Positions 16,853 to 23,185 of a DNA stretch of 47,486 bases are shown here, piece after piece. A model generated the notes under the pieces. It had not been told where the DNA came from and did no database searches. It was given only the letters and a program-made list of their open reading frames with translations. The stretch comes from a virus: positions 1 through 47,486 of the IMG/VR virus record IMGVR_UViG_3300042904_000264. One strand, written 5' to 3'. The stretch's first letter is position 1. Each line of letters begins with the position of its first letter. The translations under genes and the position numbers were made by a program.

Positions 16853-17773
16853 CTATACAGGCAGAAGACTTCCTAATTTTTCAAATTCCTTGCTTGTTCG
16901 GTTGGTTGTTTTCGCGATGTAATAAGTGTTTGTTGTGGATTCACTTTTATGACCAAGTTGGTTCATTATTGACCTAGTGCTCGCTCCATTCTGTTCCAAT
17001 AAAGTTGCATGTGTTTTTCGGCCAGTGTGAGTAGTAAGGTGTTTTTTTATGCCAGTTGCGAGAGCTACTTCCTTTAAAATTCTATTATACGTCTGGTTGG
17101 CAATCACAGGCATTTTATAATCGTACTTTTTAAATATTTCCATTGCCTCTGGAAAGATGTAAACATCATTCTTTGTGCCGTTTTTGGTTCTTTCTCCAGA
17201 TAACCACATCTTGCCATTTATCTCCACAATATCATAGGAGTAAATATCTGAATAGCTCAAACCCGTAAAGCACTGGTAAACGTACAAATCTGCTACTATT
17301 CGGTAAATGTCATTTGTGAAGTTGTAAATCATCAATTTCTTTATTTCATTCGGTTCAAGATAAACAATTCCTTTCGTTTTATCTCTCTTCGTTTCAACTG
17401 AATAAAGCGGATTGTTTATGATATATTCCATTTTAACAGCGTAATTCATTGCCCTCTTACACATTTCAATATGGCGCGCGCTATGTGAAGCACAACAAGT
17501 AGGTAAATTCTTATGTAACCAGAATTTAAGATCTTCCATCAACTTTGGCTTAATATCCTCTAAAGTCGCCTCCGATAGACCCTTTGAATGAAGGAATAAT
17601 GAGATATTACCATACAAGCTTTCGTGTTTGATAACAGTACTTTCTCGTAAACATTCCTCGATGGCTTTTCGATTGTTATACTCTCGTAGCATAGTTAAAA
17701 ATACTATCCCTTTCGGGGGTTCGGTCGGATTTCTCTTAAAGAAATTTAGTGCCCTTTTTAATGTATTTATCAT
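16853..17773 (-). CDS. int: Tyrosine recombinase integrase, Arg I absent
   Basis: A 306-residue integrase with a SAM-like core-binding domain (about residues 35-125) and a catalytic domain. Visible catalytic residues: Lys197 in RTKNGT, His249-x-x-Arg252 in HTGRK, His275 in LGHKS and the nucleophile Tyr284 in TNTYY. The usual first Arg of CFTGLRYSD is Ser173 (CFTGLSYSDI), the condition known for IntDOT of the Bacteroides element CTnDOT. It should integrate and excise the phage at attP. A strong hairpin at 17864-17889 separates it from repressor transcription. Confidence 0.9.
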   Translation of the reverse strand: MINTLKRALNFFKRNPTEPPKGIVFLTMLREYNNRKAIEECLRESTVIKHESLYGNISLFLHSKGLSEATLEDIKPKLMEDLKFWLHKNLPTCCASHSARHIEMCKRAMNYAVKMEYIINNPLYSVETKRDKTKGIVYLEPNEIKKLMIYNFTNDIYRIVADLYVYQCFTGLSYSDIYSYDIVEINGKMWLSGERTKNGTKNDVYIFPEAMEIFKKYDYKMPVIANQTYNRILKEVALATGIKKHLTTHTGRKTHATLLEQNGASTRSIMNQLGHKSESTTNTYYIAKTTNRTSKEFEKLGSLLPV

Positions 17774-17863
17774 AATTCAGATTACCTGAAAATTAACGGC
17801 AGAAATCAGGAAAGTGTGGAGGATTATCCCCATTGTTATAAACAAAGGAGTGTTTAAAATGAT

Positions 17864-17889
17864 AAAAGCCTTAGATAATTAAGGCTTTT
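17864..17889. terminator. Strong symmetrical hairpin between integrase and repressor
   Basis: A perfect 10-base inverted repeat, AAAAGCCTTA and TAAGGCTTTT, with a six-base loop. It has A-runs on one side and T-runs on the other on both strands, so it can act as a bidirectional intrinsic terminator. On the minus strand it would stop repressor transcripts before the integrase gene. Confidence 0.6.
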
Positions 17890-17896
17890 AGCGATT

Positions 17897-17969
17897 CGGT
17901 ATCAAGATCGTGCTCCCACCTGGACTAGAAACCTTGAGTTCTGTCTTTATGGTTCCGAATCTTGTACCG
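17897..17969. other. Candidate attP region with tRNA 3'-end-like sequence
   Basis: Plus-strand bases 17910-17930, GTGCTCCCACCTGGACTAGAA, read on the minus strand as a tRNA 3' end: a T-loop-like TTCTAGT, a CCAGG stem strand and TGGGAGCA as acceptor strand plus discriminator. The T-stem 5' strand does not pair properly, so it is not a whole tRNA; it looks like the identity block that phages carry to rebuild a tRNA on integration. It is flanked by imperfect inverted arms CGGTATCAAGAT (17897-17908) and ATCTTGTACCG (17959-17969). It lies next to int, where attP is expected. Confidence 0.4.
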
Positions 17970-17973
17970 TTTC

Positions 17974-17990
17974 GGCTTATAAAGCCTTTT
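17974..17990 (+). terminator. Weak hairpin with T-run
   Basis: GGCTT-ATA-AAGCC followed by TTTT. A short five-base stem, just downstream of the repressor gene's end. Could be a weak terminator or part of the attachment region; low certainty. Confidence 0.25.
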
Positions 17991-18008
17991 GGCGCTTAAA
18001 CACTCTGA

Positions 18009-18377
18009 TTATTGATCAGAGCCGGTTCGTTCAAGCACCAGGGGAAAAGACCCCTTCAGGGCTAACTTAAGCATTTCCCTTAAGTTATCAATCTCGGATT
18101 TCATTTGCGAAATCATAGCATCTTTCCATGGGTTAGAGGTCTGAGTGTCTTTTTGGGGCTCAAACATTTCCCCTATCCCTTTAGATAAGAATTGATAGTT
18201 GACGTTCAATCCCGTGCAAATTAGTTTAATAGTTGAAGAGGAGGGTTTTGTTGTCTCGCCATCCGCAATTCTTTTTAGGGTGGTGTACTCCATTCCGATA
18301 ATTCTGGATGCTTCCTTCGCGTCAATTCTTAAACTTTTCAACACGTCTTGAAGCCTTGTGTTTACTGTGCTTTTCAT
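18009..18377 (-). CDS. Cro/CI-type HTH repressor
   Basis: I start at the ATG at 18377 (MKSTVNTRLQDVLKSLRIDAKEASRIIGMEYTTLKRIADGET...), about 122 residues; the longer frame upstream would run through the promoter. Residues about 5-60 form a helix-turn-helix (AKEASRIIGMEYTTLKRI) followed by NYQFLSKGIGEMF, a pattern common in Bacteroidota phage repressors. The C-terminus is a coiled coil (MISQMKSEIDNLREMLKLALK), suited to oligomerisation. No LexA/CI protease domain is present. Transcribed divergently from the early genes across a gap with palindromic operators. Confidence 0.8.
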   Translation of the reverse strand: MKSTVNTRLQDVLKSLRIDAKEASRIIGMEYTTLKRIADGETTKPSSSTIKLICTGLNVNYQFLSKGIGEMFEPQKDTQTSNPWKDAMISQMKSEIDNLREMLKLALKGSFPLVLERTGSDQ

Positions 18378-18420
18378 GGTTTGTTTGTTTTTAATGTTAA
18401 TAATATTAGCTTGCATCTGC

Positions 18421-18451
18421 TTGCAAACGCAACAGTCTTGCAATACATTTG
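18421..18451 (+). promoter_or_regulatory. Early promoter (rightward) with half-operator
   Basis: TTGC at 18421 and TACATTTG at 18444-18451, spaced 19 bases, fit the Bacteroidota TTG/TAnnTTTG promoter. The -33 region is inside TTGCAAACGCAA (18421-18432), an inverted repeat of TTGC and GCAA, which resembles the centre of the main palindrome and may be a second repressor site. Expected start of transcription is near 18457, before the ATG at 18521. Confidence 0.6.
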
Positions 18452-18478
18452 TACCGTTGTCACATCAATTTGACAAAA

Positions 18479-18508
18479 CAAATATAGCAAATGTTTGCTA
18501 AACACAAA
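18479..18508 (-). promoter_or_regulatory. Repressor promoter (leftward)
   Basis: On the minus strand TTTG (18508-18505) and TATATTTG (18486-18479) are separated by 18 bases, a good TTG/TAnnTTTG promoter pointing at the repressor gene. The 16-base palindrome 18485-18500 lies between and over these boxes, so repressor binding there would shut off its own promoter. Confidence 0.6.
18485..18500. promoter_or_regulatory. Palindromic operator TAGCAAATGTTTGCTA
   Basis: A perfect inverted repeat (seven bases each side of TG) in the divergent control region. It overlaps the leftward promoter and lies between the rightward promoter and the first early ATG at 18521. Its GCAAA/TTTGC halves recur in looser form at 18421-18432. 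The natural candidate binder is the HTH repressor at 18009-18377. Confidence 0.7.
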
Positions 18509-18520
18509 ATTTTAACACAA

Positions 18521-18754
18521 ATGGCTAAAACGGCAATATTAAGCCCAACCGACCTGAGACTGAAGATCTCTAGACTTAAAGAGGGTGTTAAGGGGCGCAT
18601 CGATTACACCACACTGTATGAGTATGAATACGGAAAACAACCTGCAGATGTCATTAATAAAATAAGAATGGTGTGGAACCTACGTGATGTGGACGCTGAA
18701 ATTACTGCACGACTTGAAAAGATCATTAAGAAGTATAACAAACAAGCTGTATAA
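18521..18754 (+). CDS. First early gene, small protein (77 aa)
   Basis: The ATG at 18521 (MAKTAILSPTDLRLKISRLKEGVKGRIDYTTLYEYEYGK...) is preferred to the in-frame ATG at 18491, which lies inside the operator. Basic and helical, with a layout (helix, IDYTTLYEYEYGKQ, helix) that could be a compact HTH, so a Cro-like role is possible given its position opposite the repressor. Not firmly recognised. Confidence 0.7.
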   Translation: MAKTAILSPTDLRLKISRLKEGVKGRIDYTTLYEYEYGKQPADVINKIRMVWNLRDVDAEITARLEKIIKKYNKQAV

Positions 18755-18759
18755 AATTT

Positions 18760-19134
18760 ATGGGCTTAATACAACCGAAACCTTACAAGCAATTTGACCG
18801 CGCAACAGGTCAATGGAACATAGTAGTTCCACCTCCACAAGATTATAACAGGCCAGAAAAAAGATCTGGATTAGTAAAGGAGGTTTTGAAACCTAAAGGA
18901 AGAATTACAGGACGTACATACACTTACGTTGGTAAATCTGACCGATACAAAAAAGTAAGTAAGTACAAAGGATCAGAAGGGTTGGTATATAAAGCGAATT
19001 ACTGTGATGGTCACACAAACGTCACAGCTTACAAAACAGAAGAGGAAGCTGCACTCGCAGTTGATCAACACCTTATCAAGTTAGGTAAGGCTCCTATTAA
19101 TATTTTAAAACCGGCTGCAGCATGTCAGAAGTAA
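18760..19134 (+). CDS. AP2-like DNA-binding protein
   Basis: A 124-residue basic protein. The C-terminal half, SKYKGSEGLVYKANYCDGHTNVTAYKTEEEAALAVDQHLIKLGK..., follows the AP2 fold: three strands then a helix with the EEEAALAVD element and an ending like NILK in place of the usual ANLN. In phages AP2 domains often bind DNA near HNH nucleases or act as early regulators; no nuclease motif is visible here. The N-terminus is Pro-rich (VPPPQDYNRPEKR). Confidence 0.6.
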   Translation: MGLIQPKPYKQFDRATGQWNIVVPPPQDYNRPEKRSGLVKEVLKPKGRITGRTYTYVGKSDRYKKVSKYKGSEGLVYKANYCDGHTNVTAYKTEEEAALAVDQHLIKLGKAPINILKPAAACQK

Positions 19135-19265
19135 GCTTCAATGGTGGTTTACTCGCCTTCATAATCATCTCTGGATTATCAGCTGGTTTTTTCCTGATAG
19201 GAATTATCATGATAGTAACAAAATGGAAATCAAAAGAAGAAAGACACTGGCAAATTAAAGATTGA
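19122..19265 (+). CDS. Small membrane protein (47 aa)
   Basis: An ATG at 19122 overlaps the previous stop region and opens MSEVSFNGG, then a hydrophobic helix (LLAFIIISGLSAGFFLIGII), then a basic tail KWKSKEERHWQIKD. Its TGA (19263-19265) overlaps the next ATG at 19265. Single-pass inner-membrane protein expected; function unknown. Confidence 0.6.
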   Translation: MSEVSFNGGLLAFIIISGLSAGFFLIGIIMIVTKWKSKEERHWQIKD

Positions 19266-19585
19266 TGGCAAAGCATTTTTATAATACAGTTCCAGTTAAA
19301 GGTCAAACCGAAATGGCTCTTGAAGAGAGTAACAAAGGGTTAGAGGAAGCTATAATGTTATTCGTGTATGGAAGATTTCCAGGAGGAAGTTTTACTCCAT
19401 ACGAAGTACAGGAGAAGTTGCAGGAACGCGGATTATTCAGAAAGGAAAGCTCTATTCGAAGAGCCTTAACAAATCTTACTGATCCTGTTCTGTGGGGATT
19501 TCTTTTTCAAACCGGAGAAAAGAGAGTGAACACTAAATATAGTAACGTCCCAAATAACTGTTGGAAACAATACACATGGGCTTAA
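19265..19585 (+). CDS. Putative winged-helix protein (106 aa)
   Basis: Starts at the ATG at 19265 (MAKHFYNTVPVKG...). The middle, FTPYEVQEKLQERGLFRKESSIRRALTNLTD, reads as a helix-turn-helix with two recognition-like helices, and the C-terminus KRVNTKYSNVPNNCWKQYTW as the wing. Related small proteins are frequent in early regions of Bacteroidota phages. Transcriptional role inferred, not shown. Confidence 0.55.
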   Translation: MAKHFYNTVPVKGQTEMALEESNKGLEEAIMLFVYGRFPGGSFTPYEVQEKLQERGLFRKESSIRRALTNLTDPVLWGFLFQTGEKRVNTKYSNVPNNCWKQYTWA

Positions 19586-19668
19586 AGGAAATAATTCTGT
19601 GTCTGCTATTAGTGTGGGCACTTATTGAAAATATTAAAACACCAAGGTTCGATGATCACAAATCTTAA
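19576..19668 (+). CDS. Very small membrane peptide (30 aa)
   Basis: ATG at 19576, overlapping the previous gene by 10 bases: MGLKEIILCLLLVWALIENI followed by KTPRFDDHKS and TAA at 19668. One hydrophobic helix. It overlaps the next ATG at 19652. Packed position suggests it is translated; function unknown. Confidence 0.4.
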   Translation: MGLKEIILCLLLVWALIENIKTPRFDDHKS

Positions 19669-20071
19669 ACGGGTTCAATTTTCAGATTCATATCTGAGGA
19701 TGAATAGAGTTATGAAAAAACAAAACAGGGTAGGAACAGTTGTTGGGTTCAATTACAACGGAACTTTTGTAAAAGTTCTTTGGGATGGAAACGTAACTCC
19801 AGTGTCTTATCACGTTGAAAATTTAAGGGTGGCTGACATTGAAGAAAACAGATACAATTCATTCAGTTTTCCAACATATAAAGATCCAGCAACGCTGACA
19901 TCGGACGATTACGACTATCTGAGTGACTGGTTAAAACGTCTTAAGGAATATCAAAAATATTTAGGCATTGTAAGTATGAAGCAGGCTGAAAGAAGATGGC
20001 AAATGATCCAAACAACAAAAGAGATTGAGAGACTGGAGATAGTATTAATGGTTAACGAACAAGTAGCATGA
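19652..20071 (+). CDS. Hypothetical early protein (139 aa)
   Basis: Starting at the ATG at 19652 (MITNLKRVQFSDSYLRMNRVMKKQNRVGTVVGFNYNGTFVKVLWDG...). The GTVVGFNYNGTFVKVLWDG segment resembles a small beta-barrel of the KOW/Tudor-like type; the C-terminal half is helical (ERRWQMIQTTKEIERLEIVL). Overlaps the next gene by four bases. Function unknown. Confidence 0.6.
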   Translation: MITNLKRVQFSDSYLRMNRVMKKQNRVGTVVGFNYNGTFVKVLWDGNVTPVSYHVENLRVADIEENRYNSFSFPTYKDPATLTSDDYDYLSDWLKRLKEYQKYLGIVSMKQAERRWQMIQTTKEIERLEIVLMVNEQVA

Positions 20072-20514
20072 TCAAAGATCAACTCACTGTCCTTGGTGAC
20101 CTGTATGAGGATACCAAAGATCACCTCAACGCGATAGATGTTCGTGTTCATGATGAGAACAAACTATTTAAAGTGTTTCAAAACTTAAGGGATATCAGAG
20201 ATATCGCAGCTGTTAATGTTCCTAAAGGAAGGATTTACATCGCGGGTAAGATCGGAGGTTTACAGTACTCAGAGTACACATTAAAGTTTTCATTAGCAGA
20301 AATAGAACTCTTAAAGAGGGGGTTTGAGACCGTTAGTCCTTTAACTCTACCTCATCAGCACGAAAGAAGTTGGAAGTCCTATATGAAGGAAGATTTGGAA
20401 GCGCTTAAATCATGTGATCACTTGTTTGCTCTTTCAAATTGGGAAGACAGCCGTGGTGCCAGAATTGAAGTGTGGTTTGCTAAGAGGTATAACAAAACCA
20501 TCATTTATCAGTAA
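20068..20514 (+). CDS. DUF4406 / nucleoside 2-deoxyribosyltransferase-like protein
   Basis: A 148-residue protein whose C-terminal hundred residues begin GRIYIAGKIGGLQYSEY and include SPLTLPHQHERSWKSYMKEDLEALKSCDHLFALSNWEDSRGARIEVWFAK, the pattern of DUF4406, a Rossmann-like fold related to nucleoside deoxyribosyltransferases. Chemistry in phages is not established; nucleotide or NAD-type substrates are plausible. N-terminal helix region (about 1-50) is extra. Confidence 0.75.
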   Translation: MIKDQLTVLGDLYEDTKDHLNAIDVRVHDENKLFKVFQNLRDIRDIAAVNVPKGRIYIAGKIGGLQYSEYTLKFSLAEIELLKRGFETVSPLTLPHQHERSWKSYMKEDLEALKSCDHLFALSNWEDSRGARIEVWFAKRYNKTIIYQ

Positions 20515-21149
20515 TGGAAGTTAAACCAAAAAAGTGCCGTTACTCAAAGTGTGATAAGAAGTTTATCCCATTCAGATCGACAGATCCAACATGTCCGAAT
20601 GATACATGTAGAAGGGGATTTGAAGCGGAAAGGAAAAAACAGAAGGAATTAAAAGCAAAGTCTTACAACAAGCGAAAAGAGCAAATAGCAAACATGGCAA
20701 CATCACACCTCAAAGATACTCTGCAGCTGCGCATTAACCGCATCTCAAAGCTTCTGGACAGAGGGCATCCATGTATGGGTACAGGGAAAGATGATTACAC
20801 AACAACAGCTGGCCACTTCTTTTCAATTGGCGCTTATCCTGAATTAAGATATCACCTAATGAACATCTTTAACCAGGATGCGGATGATAACTCAAAAAAC
20901 GGAGGGAGGGGTAACAAGAATTACGAAGGTAGGTTGGTATCAACATTTGGATTACCTGTGTACGAAAGTATTCTGGCTTTAAAACGCAAAATAAAAAGCC
21001 TTCACATATCAGGATCAGAATTGAAAGATGCCTGCAGGATAGCTCATCAGATCATTAGGAAGCTGGAAAGTGAGAATAAGATGTACACCACATCAGAGCG
21101 CATTGAAAAAAGGTTAGAGTTCAACCAATTATTAGGAATATATAAATAA
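20514..21149 (+). CDS. NinG-like recombination/DNA-binding protein
   Basis: A 211-residue protein with NinG (Rap) features: an N-terminal zinc cluster CRYSKCDKKF...CPNDTCRRGF (about residues 8-34), a Lys-rich helix, and the signature TTAGHFFSIGAYPELRYHLMNIFNQD (about 97-122). In lambda NinG/Rap is a structure-specific nuclease that directs recombination to one branched intermediate. Length fits the family. Early operon position agrees. Confidence 0.85.
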   Translation: MEVKPKKCRYSKCDKKFIPFRSTDPTCPNDTCRRGFEAERKKQKELKAKSYNKRKEQIANMATSHLKDTLQLRINRISKLLDRGHPCMGTGKDDYTTTAGHFFSIGAYPELRYHLMNIFNQDADDNSKNGGRGNKNYEGRLVSTFGLPVYESILALKRKIKSLHISGSELKDACRIAHQIIRKLESENKMYTTSERIEKRLEFNQLLGIYK

Positions 21150-21154
21150 CAATC

Positions 21155-22111
21155 ATGGCTAAAAAGAAAACAGAAATTGAGATTAAAACACAGGCAGAGC
21201 TCGATGCTTTAGATGTAAATTTTAAAGGAAAGATCTTTATCACAGGCAATCTGGATAGGATTGACAAAGATTATCCGAACGCAGAAGTTCACATTAAAGA
21301 TGGTGCATACGTATGGGCGGTATGTGGTTCCGCGCAGATTCGTGACGTTTACGGTTCCGCGCAGATTAGTTACGTTTACGGTTCCGCGCAGATTAGTTAC
21401 GTTTCCGGTTCCGCGCAGATTAGTTACGTTTACGGTTCCGCGCAGATTAGTTACGTTTACGGTTCCGCGCAGATTCGTGACGTTTCCGGTTCCGCGCAGA
21501 TTCGTGACGTTTACGGTTCCGCGCAGATTAGTTACGTTTACGGTTCCGCGCAGATTAGTTACGTTTACGGTTCCGCGCAGATTAGTTACGTTTCCGGTTC
21601 CGCTAATGTGCTGTTTCTTGATGGGGATGCTAAGGTTTCCATCACCGGCAAAGGAAATAATATCGTTTCCTGCTATGAAGGCTGTAAACAAAACGTTTCA
21701 GCTCCTCCTACAACTACAATAGTAATGCTCGATCGCTTTAACGCGACATGGGATGCCTATGCCAACTTGTTTCCTATAAAAGTTGAGAATGGAATCGCTA
21801 CCATGTACAAAATGGTAAGAAAAATAAATGATAAGTACGTTTCCAACCATGATACCTCTTTCGAGTATGTGATCGGACAAATGGTTACAGAAAAGTGTGA
21901 TGCTAATACAAATGTAGAATGCTCTCACGGTATTCATGTCTCTCATAGAATATGGGCAATTCGTTTCGGTAGTGGATGGGACAACCCTGTACTTCTCGAA
22001 ATGGAAGTTGATATCACCAAAGTTGTAGTTCCTAAAAACTGTGATGGTAAGGTCCGTACATCAGAAGCTAAAGTTATTCGTGAAATTCCTTTTGAAGATT
22101 GGTATAAATAA
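21155..22111 (+). CDS. Nine-residue-repeat (beta-helix) protein with DUF7666-like C-terminus
   Basis: A 318-residue protein in three parts. Residues 1-57 are an acidic leader (KAELDAL-type; FKGKIFITGNL). Residues 58-147 are ten copies of GSAQI(SY/RD)V(Y/S), with a degenerate eleventh, GSANVLFLD; such regular G-x-A-x-V patterns form stacked beta-solenoids. Residues about 185-318 (YKMVRKINDKYVSN...NVECSHGIHVSH...IRFGSGWDNPVLLEMEV...CDGKVRTSEAKVIREI) resemble a domain found in many phage proteins (DUF7666-like). Function unknown. Confidence 0.75.
   Translation: MAKKKTEIEIKTQAELDALDVNFKGKIFITGNLDRIDKDYPNAEVHIKDGAYVWAVCGSAQIRDVYGSAQISYVYGSAQISYVSGSAQISYVYGSAQISYVYGSAQIRDVSGSAQIRDVYGSAQISYVYGSAQISYVYGSAQISYVSGSANVLFLDGDAKVSITGKGNNIVSCYEGCKQNVSAPPTTTIVMLDRFNATWDAYANLFPIKVENGIATMYKMVRKINDKYVSNHDTSFEYVIGQMVTEKCDANTNVECSHGIHVSHRIWAIRFGSGWDNPVLLEMEVDITKVVVPKNCDGKVRTSEAKVIREIPFEDWYK
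21326..21595 (+). repeat. Ten tandem 27-bp units inside the beta-helix gene
   Basis: Ten units of 27 bases, each starting GGTTCCGCGCAGATT, nearly identical at DNA level. They differ only in AGTTAC versus CGTGAC and in the last codon TAC versus TCC. Near-identity even at silent positions indicates recent expansion or gene-conversion-like homogenisation. Several frames are open through the array, but only the plus-strand frame of the host gene is meaningful. Confidence 0.95.
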
Positions 22112-22503
22112 TGAAACGTATATCTCCAAATAACATACAAGAGCTCGAACCTAACCAGGTGTTTGTGTTCGGCTCAAATAAAGAAGGTAAGCACTATGGA
22201 GGTGCAGCCAGATTAGCAGCTGAAAAGTTTGGTGCAATCATGGGTAATGGTCATGGCTTACAAGGTCAATCCTATGCTATTGATACCATGAGTGGATTAT
22301 CAGTGATCAAGGATGAAGTGCAAGCATTTATAAGCTTCGCTAAAGTAAATCCGTTTCAGGATTTTCTTATGACCGAAATCGGATGTGGAATAGCCGGCTA
22401 CACACCTCAGGATATTGCGCCACTTTTCCAATCTGCTCTATCCGTTGAAAATATCTTTTTACCAGAATCATTTTTAAAAATCTTAACAGAACAACATGCT
22501 TAA
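22111..22503 (+). CDS. Macro-domain-like phage protein
   Basis: A 130-residue protein with NQVFVFGSNKEGKHYGGAARLAAEKFGAIMGNGHGLQGQSYAI (about residues 17-59), then FLMTEIGCGIAGY (about 88-100) and a final helix. This matches a common phage family with macro-domain-like glycine loops, which bind ADP-ribose-type ligands in related proteins. A role in removing ADP-ribose marks or binding NAD-derived signals is inference. It overlaps the MazG-like gene by eight bases. Confidence 0.75.
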   Translation: MKRISPNNIQELEPNQVFVFGSNKEGKHYGGAARLAAEKFGAIMGNGHGLQGQSYAIDTMSGLSVIKDEVQAFISFAKVNPFQDFLMTEIGCGIAGYTPQDIAPLFQSALSVENIFLPESFLKILTEQHA

Positions 22504-22903
22504 CGAATTAGCTCAGGAAATATTTGAAAACGCAAAATCCAAAGGGTTTTACGAAGATGGTGCGGCCACTAATACCGGAGAAAGGCTGTGTCTTATACAC
22601 TCTGAAGTATCAGAAGCTTTAGAAGCTGACAGAAAGGGAAGATATGCTGATCTGAATGGATTCTATGAAAGAGAAAAGCAGATCGTTGAATCTTACAATT
22701 CTTCAAATTCTGAACTCGACAAAACAGACTTTCAAAATCTCTTCAAATCGAGAATTAAAGATTCTCATGAGGATGAGATCGCTGATGTGATTATCCGATG
22801 TCTTGATCACTGCGCCTTTAAAGGAATTGACATTGATGCTCATGTTAGGTTGAAAATGAAATTCAACTCATTCCGTGAATATAAACACGGAAAGAAATAT
22901 TAA
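22496..22903 (+). CDS. MazG-like nucleotide pyrophosphohydrolase
   Basis: A 135-residue all-helical protein with the MazG metal-binding arrangement: SEVSEALEADRKGRY (about residues 38-52) and EDEIADVIIRCLDHCAF (about 98-114). MazG-type enzymes hydrolyse nucleoside triphosphates to monophosphates; phage versions can alter nucleotide pools or alarmone levels. It overlaps the macro-like gene, suggesting joint expression. Confidence 0.8.
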   Translation: MLNELAQEIFENAKSKGFYEDGAATNTGERLCLIHSEVSEALEADRKGRYADLNGFYEREKQIVESYNSSNSELDKTDFQNLFKSRIKDSHEDEIADVIIRCLDHCAFKGIDIDAHVRLKMKFNSFREYKHGKKY

Positions 22904-22923
22904 CCAATAAAATCAGTTAACCT

Positions 22924-23178
22924 ATGAAAACAATTCTTACAACCGTAGCTGCCATTTTATTGGCGAGCTGCACACCAAAAGGTACCACGGTAACCTTACA
23001 TAGTCCAGATGACTTCACACTTCAAAAGTTCTTTTATGCGGATGGTGAATACGTGTACATAGCTAGACACAAAGAATGTCCACACATTTCCACGGTTACT
23101 TGGAAAACTTCTGAGGGAACAGCAAAACATAGGCATACAGTTACTCACGCTTCTGTCTGTATTGATACCACGAAATAA
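22924..23178 (+). CDS. Small predicted lipoprotein (84 aa)
   Basis: MKTILTTVAAILLASCTPKG carries a signal with lipobox and Cys16. The mature part is short with Cys and His residues (HKECPHISTVTW, KHRHTVTH). Exported; function unknown. A moron-type envelope role is possible. Confidence 0.65.
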   Translation: MKTILTTVAAILLASCTPKGTTVTLHSPDDFTLQKFFYADGEYVYIARHKECPHISTVTWKTSEGTAKHRHTVTHASVCIDTTK

Positions 23179-23185
23179 TACTCCA

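Noticed and set aside
17905-17935. Complete tRNA gene on the minus strand
   Set aside because: No anticodon or D arm can be drawn and the T-stem does not pair; kept only as a possible attachment block.
21326-21595. Possible CRISPR array
   Set aside because: There are no spacers: the units are contiguous and in frame with a protein.
21209-21722. Long open frames on the minus strand and in a second plus frame across the 27-bp repeats
   Set aside because: They exist because the unit length is divisible by three and contains no stop in those frames; their ends fall into the neighbouring coding sequence without start signals.
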